This document shows positions 26,805 through 36,737 of a stretch of 64,000 nt of DNA, piece after piece. A model generated the notes under the pieces. The model was not told the origin of the DNA, ran no database searches, and saw only the letters and a program-made list of their open reading frames with translations. Both the position numbers and the translations under genes were made by a program. The DNA is from Photobacterium chitinilyticum (lineage in GTDB: Bacteria; Pseudomonadota; Gammaproteobacteria; Enterobacterales; Vibrionaceae). Location of the stretch: positions 24,092 to 88,091 of the forward strand of contig NZ_RJLM01000015.1 of the NCBI RefSeq assembly GCF_004104355.1, written 5' to 3'. Every line of letters begins with the position of its first letter. Position 1 is the first letter of the stretch.

Positions 26805-28001
26805 ATGCGTAAGTTAGCGATTCTTGGTGCGACGGGCTCTATCGGGAGCAGTACGTTGGCGGTTGCGGCACAAAGTCCGCATTTGTTCGAAGTAGTTGCA
26901 CTGGCCGCAGGTTCGAATAGCCAAAAAATGTTCGAGTTATGCCTGCAATGGAAGCCGAAGTATGTCGCAATGGCGTCTGAATCAGCGGCAGCAGAGCTAA
27001 GTGTAGTACTGAAGCAGCATAATATTCCGACAGAGGTTCTTGCTGGTGCCTCTGGAATGAGTCAGATAGCAGCTCTTGATGAAGTTGATACTGTCATGGC
27101 TGCCATTGTCGGTGCGGCTGGTTTGCTGCCTACCATGGCTGCGGTAAAAGCGGGCAAGCGCATTTTGCTGGCAAACAAGGAAGCCCTGGTTATGTCTGGG
27201 CAGATGTTCATAGACGCCTGTCAGCAGTATGGTGCCGAACTATTGCCGGTAGACAGTGAGCACAATGCTATATTTCAGAGTCTGCCTGCAGAGATCCAGC
27301 GCGCGATGGGCCATTGTGATCTGGAAAAGCACGGGATCAGAAAGATTTTACTAACAGGTTCTGGTGGCCCGTTTCGTTATAGCGATGTGGCTGAGCTTGC
27401 CGCAGTGACACCTGAAATGGCCATTGCCCACCCAAACTGGTCGATGGGGCCAAAGATTTCCGTTGATTCAGCCACAATGATGAATAAGGGGCTGGAGTAT
27501 ATCGAGGCACGTTGGCTATTCAATGCCTCTCGCGAGCAAATGGACGTGATCATCCACCCGCAGTCAGTTATCCACTCTATGGTTCAATACAAAGATGGCT
27601 CGGTGCTGGCGCAGATGGGGCTGCCTGATATGAGAACGCCTATTGCCTGCGCGATGTCCTATCCTGAAAGAGTAGATGCTGGTGTGGCACCGCTAGATTT
27701 TAGCAAAGTGGGTGAGTTTACTTTCTTGCAGCCTGATTTTAAGCGGTATCCTTGCCTGAAACTGGCTATGGAAGCGTGTTATGCCGGACAGGCTGCAACG
27801 ACGGCCTTAAATGCAGCCAATGAAGAAGCAGTGGCTGCTTTTTTGAATAATCAGCTAAGGTTTACCGATATCGCACAAGTGACTACCCAGGTTCTCGATC
27901 TAGCGCAAATGACCGAGCCGACTGACTTGGAAAGTGTCATTGAGCTGGATAGAATGGCTCGTTTTTTAGCGCAGGAAGTGATTAGAAAGGTATCTGTATG
28001 A
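26805..28001 (+). CDS. dxr: 1-deoxy-D-xylulose 5-phosphate reductoisomerase
   Basis: A 398-residue NADPH enzyme forming MEP in the non-mevalonate isoprenoid pathway. It shows the Rossmann motif [12 protein letters not shown], the substrate and metal site [13 protein letters not shown], and GSGGPF and [21 protein letters not shown]. The placement after cdsA, not between frr and uppS as in E. coli, is typical of vibrios. It overlaps rseP by four bases. The preceding gap 26620-26804 holds no gene. Confidence 0.97.
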   Translation: MRKLAILGATGSIGSSTLAVAAQSPHLFEVVALAAGSNSQKMFELCLQWKPKYVAMASESAAAELSVVLKQHNIPTEVLAGASGMSQIAALDEVDTVMAAIVGAAGLLPTMAAVKAGKRILLANKEALVMSGQMFIDACQQYGAELLPVDSEHNAIFQSLPAEIQRAMGHCDLEKHGIRKILLTGSGGPFRYSDVAELAAVTPEMAIAHPNWSMGPKISVDSATMMNKGLEYIEARWLFNASREQMDVIIHPQSVIHSMVQYKDGSVLAQMGLPDMRTPIACAMSYPERVDAGVAPLDFSKVGEFTFLQPDFKRYPCLKLAMEACYAGQAATTALNAANEEAVAAFLNNQLRFTDIAQVTTQVLDLAQMTEPTDLESVIELDRMARFLAQEVIRKVSV

Positions 28002-29353
28002 TGGGAATATTGTGGAACCTAGGGGCATTTTTACTCGCTCTGGGGATATTAATTGCCGTTCATGAGTTTGGTCACTTCTGGGTAGCCCGTCGTTGCGGAG
28101 TATTTGTCGAACGTTTTTCGATTGGTTTCGGCAAGGCCTTATGGCGTAAGGTGGGTAAGGACGGTACCGAATATACGTTGGCTATGATCCCGTTGGGCGG
28201 TTATGTCAAAATGCTCGATGAACGTGTTGATGATGTACCTGAAGAGAAAAAGAATCAGGCCTTCAACAACAAGGCGCTATGGCAGCGCAGTGCCATTGTA
28301 GCAGCTGGTCCGTTTGCTAACTTCCTTTTTGCAGTCTTTGCCTATTGGGTTGTCTACTTGATTGGGGTACCGGCTGTGCGCCCGGTGATTGGTGACATTG
28401 CTCCGCAATCTATTGCTGCAGAAGCAGGAATTAGCAATGGGATGGAACTAAAATCTATTTCAGGAATCCAAATCGCTGATTGGGAATCCGTTAATATGGC
28501 GATGATTTCTCATATCGGTGACGAAGAGATGGTCGTCACTGTCACCGAGCCTGATACTGAGTACGAAGTGCAGCGTATACTTGATCTAACGAACTGGTCG
28601 TTTGACCCGGACGAAGAGCGGGTACTGACATCTTTGGGCATTGCACCTTACTCACCGGCAATTACACTCGTGATCTCACAACTTGTTGATGATGGCGCAG
28701 CAATAGCGGCCGGTTTGAGGTTAAATGACGAAATTGTAGCAATCAATGCTACTCCGGTAACTGAGTGGCAGCAGGTCGTTGATGCGATACGTTCCCATCC
28801 TTCTCAGGCTCTTGGCATGGAAGTGCTACGTGAGGGGGAGATGGTATTGCTTACGCTCACGCCAGAGTCGAAAACACAGCGTGACGGTGACGTTATCGGC
28901 TACGCCGGTTTTGCGCCGAAGGTTGAGCCTTGGCCGGAATCATACCGGATTAATTTGCAATATGGCCCCGTTGAAGCTGTTGGCAAGGCTGCAGAAAAAA
29001 CGTGGCAGCTGGTTACTCTAACGTTTGATATGGTAACTAAGTTGGTTACGGGTGATGTTGCAATCAAAAATCTAAGTGGCCCGATCTCGATAGCTAAAGG
29101 TGCTGGGATGACCGCCGATTATGGGGTGGTGTATTTCCTAGGCTTTCTGGCCTTGATCAGTGTGAACTTAGGTATTGTTAATTTGTTACCGCTGCCAGTG
29201 CTAGATGGTGGACACTTGATGTTCTTCGCCATTGAAGCGGTAACTCGTCGTCCTGTTTCTGAACGTGTTCAGGATATAGGCTACAGAGTGGGATCAGCCA
29301 TTTTGGTTGCGTTAATGGCCGTAGCGCTATTCAATGATTTTACCCGCCTTTAA
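27998..29353 (+). CDS. rseP: site-2 metalloprotease RseP
   Basis: A 451-residue intramembrane zinc protease that cuts RseA to release sigma-E. The HEFGH zinc motif is at residues 22-26 in the first membrane segment; two PDZ domains occupy the periplasmic middle; the third zinc ligand is in [13 protein letters not shown] near the C-terminus. Its start overlaps the dxr stop (ATGA), so translation is coupled. Confidence 0.97.
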   Translation: MMGILWNLGAFLLALGILIAVHEFGHFWVARRCGVFVERFSIGFGKALWRKVGKDGTEYTLAMIPLGGYVKMLDERVDDVPEEKKNQAFNNKALWQRSAIVAAGPFANFLFAVFAYWVVYLIGVPAVRPVIGDIAPQSIAAEAGISNGMELKSISGIQIADWESVNMAMISHIGDEEMVVTVTEPDTEYEVQRILDLTNWSFDPDEERVLTSLGIAPYSPAITLVISQLVDDGAAIAAGLRLNDEIVAINATPVTEWQQVVDAIRSHPSQALGMEVLREGEMVLLTLTPESKTQRDGDVIGYAGFAPKVEPWPESYRINLQYGPVEAVGKAAEKTWQLVTLTFDMVTKLVTGDVAIKNLSGPISIAKGAGMTADYGVVYFLGFLALISVNLGIVNLLPLPVLDGGHLMFFAIEAVTRRPVSERVQDIGYRVGSAILVALMAVALFNDFTRL

Positions 29354-29389
29354 TAAGTGCGTTTTTAGCAAGGAATAATCAGAACACTA

Positions 29390-31813
29390 ATGGCGATGAA
29401 AAAACTGTTGGTCGCATCACTTTTACTCGGTAGTAGTGTTGCGCAGAGCGCGGAACAATTTGTAGTTGATGATATTCGTTTCGAAGGCTTGCAGCGCGTT
29501 ACGCTGGGTGCGGCATTGTTGAAAATGCCGGTCCGAGTGGGTGACGATGTTGATGAGCGTGATGTTTCGGAAATGATTCAGGCGCTTTTTGCTTCTGGAA
29601 ATTTTGAAGATATTAAAGTCTACCGTGATAGAAATACGCTGTTAATTAAAGTCCTTGAGCGTCCGACTATTGCCAATATCACCTTCTCTGGCAACAAAGC
29701 TATCAAGGAAGAGCAGCTTAAAGAAAATCTTGATGCTTCGCGGATCAGTATTGGTGAAGCATTAGATCGTACGACTCTGAGCAAGATAGAAAAAGGGCTT
29801 GAAGACTTCTATTATAGCGTCGGTAAATATAATGCGACGGTAAAGGCGGTTGTTACTCCGCTGCCGCGAAATCGTGCTGACCTGAAGTTTGTCTTTACCG
29901 AGGGTGTCTCGGCCAAAATCCAGCAAATCAACTTTATCGGTAATGACGTTTTTTCCGATGAAGAGCTTCAAGATAAATTCAACCTGCAGGCGGAAGTACC
30001 TTGGTGGAATTTCCTGGCTGATGAAAAGTATCAGAAGCAGGTGCTTGCTGGTGATTTGGAAACGCTGCGCTCCAAGTATTTGAACAGCGGTTACCTCAAG
30101 TACAAGCTTGATGCGACCCAGGTAGCTATTTCGCCGGACAAGAAAGGCGTGTATATCACACTGAAAGTCGATGAAGGTGAGCAGTACAGCGTGAAGGACG
30201 TGAAGTTCCGCGGTGAGCTGGTCGGCAAGGTCGATGATCTGGAGAGTTTGGTTACAATCAGTGCCGGTGAAGTCTACAACGGTGCAAAAGTCACGGCGTT
30301 GGAAGAAGCGGTTAAGCGTAAGCTGGGTGAACTCGGTTATGCCTACCCGCAAGTAACCACGATTCCTGATTTTGATGATGAAAACCAGCAGGTGGCATTG
30401 ACTGTCAATGTGGATCCGGGCAAGCGTATCTATGTGCGAAATATTTCGTTCTCAGGCAATACCTCGACTAAAGACGAAGTGCTGCGCCGTGAGATGCGTC
30501 AAATGGAAGGCGGCTGGCTAAACTCGAAATCAATCGAGCGTGGCAAAGAGCGTCTAAACCGTACCGGTTTCTTTGAAAACGTCGATGTCCAGACAGTACG
30601 AGTTCCGGGCACTGATGATCAGGTAGATATTAAGTACAACGTCAAAGAGGCCAATGCCGGCAACATTAATTTCGGTGTGGGCTATGGTACGGAATCCGGT
30701 ATTAGCTTCCAGGCTGGGATCCAGCAGGATAACTTCCTCGGTACCGGCAATCGCTTTGGTATCAATGCGATGATGAATGACTACCAGAAGAACGTCAGCC
30801 TGGAGTACCGCGACCCGTACTTTACTCTCGATGGCATCAGCCTCGGCGGTAAGATCTACTACAACGAGTTCGAAGCCTCGGATGCTAACATCTCTGATTA
30901 TACCAACCAGAGCTACGGGACCAGCCTGACATGGGGTTTCCCGTTCGATGAACTTAACTTTTTCGAGTTTGGCCTAGGTTATGATCATAATAAGATCTCA
31001 AATACCCAGGAATATGCTCAGATTGAGAAGTTCAAGGCGATTCATGGTTTTGACCGCGGCGACAACGTGATTGAACTTGATGATTTCGACTGGTCGGTAT
31101 CTTGGACCCGTAATAACCTTAACCGTGGTTACTTCCCGACGGCAGGTAATCATCAGCGCGCCTCGTTCCGGATGACGATCCCTGGTTCGGATGCCCAGTA
31201 TTTCAAGGCGCAGTATGATGTCCGTCAGTACTTCCCGCTCAACGAAGGGCATGACTTCAGCCTATTGCTCCGCGGTAAGCTGGGTTACGGTAATGGCTAT
31301 GGCACAACAGACAACGGCAGTGATCAGTTGCTGCCGTTCTATGAAAACTTCTATGCTGGTGGCTTCTCGACCCTGCGTGGTTTCCGCTCCAATACCGTTG
31401 GTCCGAAAGCCGTGTATGTCGGAGGCTGTGAAGCTGGCGGGATCGGTGGTGGTGGCAATAACGACTGTGCTACAGGTACTGATGACGCCGCCGGTGGTAA
31501 TGCTACAGCCTTGGCTAGTGCTGAGCTGATTGTTCCGACGCCGTTTGCTTCGGATGAAGTCCGTAACCAAATTCGAACCAGCATCTTTGTTGATGCCGGT
31601 ACAGTGTGGGATACGGAATATGATGTAACCAGTGGTGACGGCAGGTACTTGAATGACTATTCCGATCCGTCATTGATCCGTGCGTCATATGGTGCCGCCC
31701 TACAGTGGATGTCACCGATGGGGCCGCTCGTATTCTCGGTTGCTCGTCCGATCAAGAAATACGATGGTGATGATGAAGAGTTCTTTACCTTCACTATTGG
31801 ACGAACATTCTAA
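29390..31813 (+). CDS. bamA: outer membrane protein assembly factor BamA
   Basis: An 807-residue Omp85 protein, the core of the BAM complex that inserts beta-barrel proteins. It has a ~20-residue signal peptide (ending AQSA), five POTRA domains to about residue 420, and a 16-strand barrel ending in aromatic Phe (FTIGRTF). The lid-loop motif V/LRGF occurs as [16 protein letters not shown]. Loop 6 then contains two cysteines in a glycine-rich segment, shorter than in E. coli. It precedes skp by three bases. Confidence 0.98.
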   Translation: MAMKKLLVASLLLGSSVAQSAEQFVVDDIRFEGLQRVTLGAALLKMPVRVGDDVDERDVSEMIQALFASGNFEDIKVYRDRNTLLIKVLERPTIANITFSGNKAIKEEQLKENLDASRISIGEALDRTTLSKIEKGLEDFYYSVGKYNATVKAVVTPLPRNRADLKFVFTEGVSAKIQQINFIGNDVFSDEELQDKFNLQAEVPWWNFLADEKYQKQVLAGDLETLRSKYLNSGYLKYKLDATQVAISPDKKGVYITLKVDEGEQYSVKDVKFRGELVGKVDDLESLVTISAGEVYNGAKVTALEEAVKRKLGELGYAYPQVTTIPDFDDENQQVALTVNVDPGKRIYVRNISFSGNTSTKDEVLRREMRQMEGGWLNSKSIERGKERLNRTGFFENVDVQTVRVPGTDDQVDIKYNVKEANAGNINFGVGYGTESGISFQAGIQQDNFLGTGNRFGINAMMNDYQKNVSLEYRDPYFTLDGISLGGKIYYNEFEASDANISDYTNQSYGTSLTWGFPFDELNFFEFGLGYDHNKISNTQEYAQIEKFKAIHGFDRGDNVIELDDFDWSVSWTRNNLNRGYFPTAGNHQRASFRMTIPGSDAQYFKAQYDVRQYFPLNEGHDFSLLLRGKLGYGNGYGTTDNGSDQLLPFYENFYAGGFSTLRGFRSNTVGPKAVYVGGCEAGGIGGGGNNDCATGTDDAAGGNATALASAELIVPTPFASDEVRNQIRTSIFVDAGTVWDTEYDVTSGDGRYLNDYSDPSLIRASYGAALQWMSPMGPLVFSVARPIKKYDGDDEEFFTFTIGRTF

Positions 31814-31831
31814 AATTTGAGGAGATACTTT

Positions 31832-32341
31832 TTGAAACAGTGGATTAAAGCGGCAAGTCTTAGCCTGGTGATTCTTTCTTCATCGATGTATGCGAATGCC
31901 GCGGAAGCAGCACAAAAAGTTGGCTATGTCGCAACTGGTCAGGCTATGGCTCAGCTGGCAAAACGGTATAATGTGGCCGAAAAACTGCGTGGTGAATTTA
32001 AAGATCGCATTGACGAACTTCGCGGTATTGAAAGTCGCATGAAAACCAAAGTGGACAAGATGAAGCGTGATGGTGAGCTGATGAGCTCAAGCGATCGCAC
32101 TAAGCTACAGCGTGAGATGGCTTCACTAGAGTCAAATTACAAACTGAAAGCTAAAGCTTTGCAGGAAGATCAACGCCGTCGTGGTGCAGAAGAAGAGCAA
32201 AAGCTGGTGCAAAAAATTCGTAAGGCTATCCAGGACGTCGCTAAGCGCGAAGGCTATGACATTATCCTAGATGCGAACGCTGTACTTCATGCTAGCCCGA
32301 AAGATGACTTGTCCTCCAAGGTGATCTCTGCAGTTAAATAA
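31832..32341 (+). CDS. skp: periplasmic chaperone Skp (OmpH)
   Basis: A 169-residue trimeric chaperone for unfolded outer-membrane proteins. A signal peptide runs to about residue 24 (MYANAAEA), followed by long charged coiled-coil helices (the tentacles) and a C-terminal strand DIILDANAVLHAS. The start is TTG 31832, seven bases after GAGGAG; this aligns with the E. coli N-terminus (MKxW). It lies directly downstream of bamA. Confidence 0.95.
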   Translation: MKQWIKAASLSLVILSSSMYANAAEAAQKVGYVATGQAMAQLAKRYNVAEKLRGEFKDRIDELRGIESRMKTKVDKMKRDGELMSSSDRTKLQREMASLESNYKLKAKALQEDQRRRGAEEEQKLVQKIRKAIQDVAKREGYDIILDANAVLHASPKDDLSSKVISAVK

Positions 32342-32485
32342 ACGGTAATTATTCAGCTTTGCTGGTACCTATCTAGCTAGGCCGAGTCGAAGGTGTATGA
32401 TTGACTTTGTTGCAGTCTGCACTTTCGTCTTGCTGTATAGCGCTGGTACTTGATGCTGAACAACTACAAAGAAATAAGGTAAATA

Positions 32486-33511
32486 ATGGCTGGAATTACT
32501 CTTGCTGAAATAGCAGCTAAACTGGGTGCAGAGCTACGCGGAGATGGCACTGTAGTTATTGAGTCTATTGCTGGTATGGAGCAGGCTGGGGAAGGACAGA
32601 TCACGTTCTTGTCTAGCAGTAAATATCGCAAGCATCTTGCACAGTGCAAGGCATCGGCCGTGATGCTGAAAGAGGGCGATGTGTCTTTCTTTGAAGGCAA
32701 TACACTGGTAATGCAAGACCCGTACTTGGGTTATGCGCTGATCGCTCAGTTATTAGATACCACCCCTGTAGCAGCTACTGACATTGCACCATCGGCGTAT
32801 ATTGCCGACGATGCGGTTATCGGTGAGGGGGTCGCTATCGGCCATAATGCAGTGATTGAATCCGGCGCTCAGCTGGGCGATAACGTGCAAATTGGCGCTG
32901 GCTGCTTTATTGGCAAAAATGCGGTTATTGGTGCCGATACTAAATTATGGGCCAACGTTACCATTTACCACAATGTCGTGCTGGGTGAGCAGTGTTTGGT
33001 TCAATCCAGTACTGTTATTGGTGCTGACGGATTCGGATATGCGAATGACAAAGGTGAGTGGGTGAAGATCCCACAACTAGGATCTGTTCGAATCGGTAAC
33101 CGCGTTGAGATCGGCGCGTGTACTACAATTGACCGCGGCGCATTGGACGATACGATTATCGAAGACAATGTGATCATCGATAACCAAATGCAAATCGCCC
33201 ATAATGTACAAATCGGATATGGTACAGCGATGGCGGGTGGTACTATTGTTGCAGGTAGTACCAAGATTGGTAAGTACTGTATTATCGGCGGCGCATCAGT
33301 GCTCAATGGCCACATAGAGATAGCTGATGGCGTAACGATTACTGGTATGGGAATGGTGATGCGTAGCATCGAGGAGAAAGGTATGTTCTCCTCCGGTATC
33401 CCATTACAGCCAAACCGCGAGTGGCGCAAAACGGCTGCTCGGGTAATGAAAATAGACGAGATGAACAAGCGTCTTAAAACCGTTGAAAAGAAATTGGAAG
33501 AAAACAGCTAA
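32486..33511 (+). CDS. lpxD: UDP-3-O-(3-hydroxyacyl)glucosamine N-acyltransferase LpxD
   Basis: A 341-residue hexapeptide-repeat acyltransferase that adds the N-linked hydroxyacyl chain in lipid A synthesis. It has an N-terminal uridine-binding domain ([13 protein letters not shown]), then left-handed beta-helix repeats ([15 protein letters not shown]...), then the catalytic-region histidine in [12 protein letters not shown] and a C-terminal helix. It is the first lipid A gene after skp. Confidence 0.97.
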   Translation: MAGITLAEIAAKLGAELRGDGTVVIESIAGMEQAGEGQITFLSSSKYRKHLAQCKASAVMLKEGDVSFFEGNTLVMQDPYLGYALIAQLLDTTPVAATDIAPSAYIADDAVIGEGVAIGHNAVIESGAQLGDNVQIGAGCFIGKNAVIGADTKLWANVTIYHNVVLGEQCLVQSSTVIGADGFGYANDKGEWVKIPQLGSVRIGNRVEIGACTTIDRGALDDTIIEDNVIIDNQMQIAHNVQIGYGTAMAGGTIVAGSTKIGKYCIIGGASVLNGHIEIADGVTITGMGMVMRSIEEKGMFSSGIPLQPNREWRKTAARVMKIDEMNKRLKTVEKKLEENS

Positions 33512-33614
33512 TTGCTGCCAATTTCATCGCTGAAACAGGCCTGCACACCGTGTAGGCCGTTTTGCGTTAAAATCATACCGTATTTTTAAATCTTATTTAG
33601 ACAGGAATTCAGTT

Positions 33615-34067
33615 TTGACTAGCGAGAACAAAACGCTAAATATCACAGAGATTCAAGAGCTTCTTCCACACCGTTATCCGTTTCTAATGATTGATCGTGT
33701 AACTGACTACGAAGAAGGTAAAACGCTTAGCGCGATTAAGAATGTATCTGTGAACGAACCTCAATTTACCGGTCATTTTCCAAAGATGCCGATTTTTCCT
33801 GGAGTGATGATTCTCGAGGCAATGGCCCAGGCGACAGGCCTGCTGGCATTTAAGACCTTTGGTGCTCCAGCCGAAAACGAGCTGTATTATTTTGCTAGTA
33901 TTGATAATGCAAAATTTCGTAAGCCGGTAGTTCCGGGTGATCAGATGGTCATCGAAGTAGAATTTCTGAAAGAGCGTCGTGGTATTGCTATGTTCAATGG
34001 TGTAGCAAAAGTTGACGGCGGTGTGGTTTGCTCTGCTGAGCTAAAATGCGCAAGACGAGAGTTCTAA
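33615..34067 (+). CDS. fabZ: 3-hydroxyacyl-ACP dehydratase FabZ
   Basis: A 150-residue hot-dog-fold dehydratase of type II fatty acid synthesis. It has [14 protein letters not shown], the active-site His in [20 protein letters not shown] with the catalytic Glu, and [11 protein letters not shown]. It starts at TTG 33615, as does the E. coli gene. Its stop codon overlaps the lpxA start by one base. Confidence 0.97.
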   Translation: MTSENKTLNITEIQELLPHRYPFLMIDRVTDYEEGKTLSAIKNVSVNEPQFTGHFPKMPIFPGVMILEAMAQATGLLAFKTFGAPAENELYYFASIDNAKFRKPVVPGDQMVIEVEFLKERRGIAMFNGVAKVDGGVVCSAELKCARREF

Positions 34068-34855
34068 TGATTCACGAAACGGCACATATTCACCCTTCAG
34101 CGATTATTGAGGAAGGGGTTAAGATTGGCGCGAATGTAAAGATTGGCCCATTCAGTTATATCGGTGCAGACGTCGAAATCGGTGAAGGTACCGAAATCAT
34201 GTCTCATGTAGTGGTCAAAGGCCCGACAACAATTGGCCGCGATAACCGAATTTTTCAGTTCGCGTCCATTGGTGAAGAGTGCCAGGACCTGAAATACGCA
34301 GGTGAGCCGACCCGTTTGGAAATCGGCGACCGTAATACAATCCGTGAAAGCGTACAGATGCACCGTGGTACCGTTCAAGATAACGGCATCACCAAAGTGG
34401 GCAGTGACAACCTGTTTATGGTTAATGTTCATGTTGCTCATGACTGTGTGATAGGTGATCGCTGCATCTTTGCCAACAATGCAACGTTGGCAGGTCACGT
34501 TACTATCGGTGATCACGCTATCATTGGTGGCATCACGGCTATTCACCAGTTTTGCACAATCGGTGCACACTGTATGCTGGGCGGTGGTTCCATCGTGGTT
34601 CAGGATGTGCCTCCATATGTGATGGCGCAGGGTAACCACTGTGCACCGTTTGGTATTAATGTCGAAGGCCTGAAACGACGCGGTTTCGAGAAACCTGAAA
34701 TTCGTGCTATTCGTGCTGTGTACAAAGAGTTGTACCGCTCAGGCAAAACATTGGCTGAAGCGAAGCCGGTAATTGAAGAGATGGCCAAAGAGCATAAAGC
34801 TGTAGGGCTGTTTACTGAGTTCTTCGAAGACTCAACACGCGGTATCATTCGCTAA
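34067..34855 (+). CDS. lpxA: UDP-N-acetylglucosamine O-acyltransferase LpxA
   Basis: A 262-residue hexapeptide-repeat enzyme, first step of lipid A synthesis; same length as the E. coli protein. The catalytic histidine lies in [14 protein letters not shown], and the C-terminal helical domain begins at GLKRRGFEK. The start ATG at 34067 overlaps the fabZ stop (TAATG) and gives [14 protein letters not shown]; an in-frame codon 21 bases upstream would add residues not found in the family. Confidence 0.97.
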   Translation: MIHETAHIHPSAIIEEGVKIGANVKIGPFSYIGADVEIGEGTEIMSHVVVKGPTTIGRDNRIFQFASIGEECQDLKYAGEPTRLEIGDRNTIRESVQMHRGTVQDNGITKVGSDNLFMVNVHVAHDCVIGDRCIFANNATLAGHVTIGDHAIIGGITAIHQFCTIGAHCMLGGGSIVVQDVPPYVMAQGNHCAPFGINVEGLKRRGFEKPEIRAIRAVYKELYRSGKTLAEAKPVIEEMAKEHKAVGLFTEFFEDSTRGIIR

Positions 34856-34857
34856 TT

Positions 34858-35997
34858 ATGACGAAGCCACTTCGAATAGGAATTGTCGCCGGGGAAATCT
34901 CCGGCGATATTTTAGGTGCCGGCTTTATTAAAGCCATCAGGCAGCAATACCCGGATGCCGAGTTTGTCGGTATCGCCGGTCCGCGCATGCAGGCCGAAGG
35001 GGGGGAAACGCTGTTTGATATGGAAGAGCTGGCAGTGATGGGTATTGTTGAGGTACTTGGTCGCTTACCGCGCCTGTTTAAGGTCAAAGCCGAGCTGGTT
35101 AAGTATTTTACCGACAATCCGCCGGATGTTTTTGTCGGCATTGATGCGCCGGATTTTAATCTGCGTCTTGAGTTGGATCTTAAGCAGCGCGGTATCAAGA
35201 CGGTTCACTATGTCAGCCCGTCGGTGTGGGCGTGGCGTCAGAAACGTATTTTCAAAATTGAAGCCGCGACCAACTTGGTGTTGGCCTTCCTGCCGTTTGA
35301 AAAAGCATTTTATGACAAGTTTAGCGTGCCTTGCGAGTTTGTCGGCCATACCATGGCGGATGCAATCCCGTTGCAAACTGATCAGCAGGCTGCCAGGGAC
35401 TTGCTTAATCTCGATAGCAGCAAACGTTGGCTGGCCGTATTACCCGGAAGCCGAGGCAGCGAGATGGGGATGCTGGCAGCTCCTTTTATCGAGACCTGTA
35501 AGTTGTTGCAGCAAAAATACCCGGATCTTGGCTTTGTCGTCGCACTGGTGAACCAGAAGCGGCGCGAGCAGTTCGAGCAAGCCTGGCGGGAAACGGCACC
35601 AGATCTCGATTTTGTGCTGGTTGACGATACGGCCCGTAATGTTATGACCGCTGCTGATGCGGTACTGTTGGCATCCGGAACAGTCGCACTTGAGTGTATG
35701 TTGGTCAAACGCCCGATGGTTGTAGGCTACAAGGTCAAGCCAATGACGGCATGGTTGGCAAAACGAATGCTCAAAACCAAATATGTGTCGCTGGCAAATA
35801 TTCTGGCGGATCGCGAGCTGGTGCCAGAATTGCTCCAGGATGACTGTGTACCCGAAAAGTTGTTTGCAGAGGTAGACCGTTTTCTTAGTTCGGATAACAG
35901 CGAACTGATGGCTGAATTTTCTCGTCTTCATCAGCTTATCAAGTGTGATGCGGATAAACAGGCAGCAGCGGCTGTCCTGAATTTGATAGATAGATAA
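34858..35997 (+). CDS. lpxB: lipid A disaccharide synthase LpxB
   Basis: A 379-residue GT19 glycosyltransferase joining lipid X and UDP-2,3-diacylglucosamine. It has [39 protein letters not shown] and [11 protein letters not shown]. It begins two bases after lpxA and ends immediately before rnhB. Confidence 0.97.
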   Translation: MTKPLRIGIVAGEISGDILGAGFIKAIRQQYPDAEFVGIAGPRMQAEGGETLFDMEELAVMGIVEVLGRLPRLFKVKAELVKYFTDNPPDVFVGIDAPDFNLRLELDLKQRGIKTVHYVSPSVWAWRQKRIFKIEAATNLVLAFLPFEKAFYDKFSVPCEFVGHTMADAIPLQTDQQAARDLLNLDSSKRWLAVLPGSRGSEMGMLAAPFIETCKLLQQKYPDLGFVVALVNQKRREQFEQAWRETAPDLDFVLVDDTARNVMTAADAVLLASGTVALECMLVKRPMVVGYKVKPMTAWLAKRMLKTKYVSLANILADRELVPELLQDDCVPEKLFAEVDRFLSSDNSELMAEFSRLHQLIKCDADKQAAAAVLNLIDR

Positions 35998-36603
35998 ATG
36001 GCAGTAATTTTAGAACCTTTTGAGTACCCGCAGGCCAATCTAATCGCCGGCGTTGATGAGGTCGGGCGCGGCCCGCTCGTAGGCGCGGTGGTAACGGCAG
36101 CAGTGATCCTTGACCCGAATAAACCGATAGAAGGGCTGACTGACTCGAAAAAGCTGAGTGAGAAAAAACGTAACCTTCTGTTTGCCGAAATCAAAGAGAA
36201 GGCATTGGCGTGGTCTTTGGGACGTTGTGAACCGGAAGAAATTGATCAGTTGAATATTCTGCAGGCAACGATGGTTGCCATGCAACGTGCAGTCGCGGGG
36301 CTGGCAGTTCGGCCTGACTATGTATTGATTGATGGCAATAAAACCCCCGAGTTGCCGATGGCGGCACAGGCGGTGGTAAAAGGGGATTTGCGGGTAGCTG
36401 AAATCAGTGCTGCTTCAATTTTGGCCAAGGTAACCCGGGATCGTGAAATGGAAGAGCTGGATGCCCAGTATCCAGGTTATGGATTTGCCAAGCATAAGGG
36501 CTACCCGACCAAAGTACACTTTGAGGCGTTGGAGACGCTGGGCGCAATTGACCAGCACCGCAAGAGCTTTAAACCGGTAAAACGCATTCTGGGTATCGAC
36601 TGA
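35998..36603 (+). CDS. rnhB: ribonuclease HII
   Basis: A 201-residue type 2 RNase H removing ribonucleotides from DNA. The catalytic carboxylates are in [13 protein letters not shown] (Asp, Glu) and in [29 protein letters not shown] follows. The start abuts the lpxB stop. Confidence 0.97.
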   Translation: MAVILEPFEYPQANLIAGVDEVGRGPLVGAVVTAAVILDPNKPIEGLTDSKKLSEKKRNLLFAEIKEKALAWSLGRCEPEEIDQLNILQATMVAMQRAVAGLAVRPDYVLIDGNKTPELPMAAQAVVKGDLRVAEISAASILAKVTRDREMEELDAQYPGYGFAKHKGYPTKVHFEALETLGAIDQHRKSFKPVKRILGID

Positions 36604-36675
36604 TCCCTTGCAGAATGCATCTCTGCCGCTGGCTTAATAGTCACTAGTTTGGACGTTAAGCCACATTCGGTGATG

Positions 36676-36698
36676 ATTGTAGCCCTTTAGGCTATAAT
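36676..36698 (+). promoter_or_regulatory. dnaE promoter -10 with overlapping inverted repeat
   Basis: A perfect TATAAT at 36693-36698 lies 39 bases before dnaE. It forms the right arm of a 9-bp inverted repeat (ATTGTAGCC / GGCTATAAT, one T-G) with a CTTTA loop. No convincing -35 is present. Confidence 0.5.
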
Positions 36699-36737
36699 CG
36701 TTCCTTCGTATCAAGAACACATCAAATCTGGTTAGTA

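Noticed and set aside
26632-26817. 61-residue frame between cdsA and dxr
   Set aside because: No family resemblance or ribosome-binding site; overlaps the dxr start.
29762-30352. 196-residue minus-strand open frame inside bamA
   Set aside because: It is antisense to the conserved POTRA region and reflects codon bias; no ribosome-binding site or family resemblance.
32401-32441. Separate promoter for lpxD (TTGACT ... TATAG)
   Set aside because: The only candidate -10 is about 29 bases from TTGACT, far outside normal spacing.
34097-34639. 180-residue minus-strand open frame inside lpxA
   Set aside because: Antisense shadow of the hexapeptide-repeat coding sequence.
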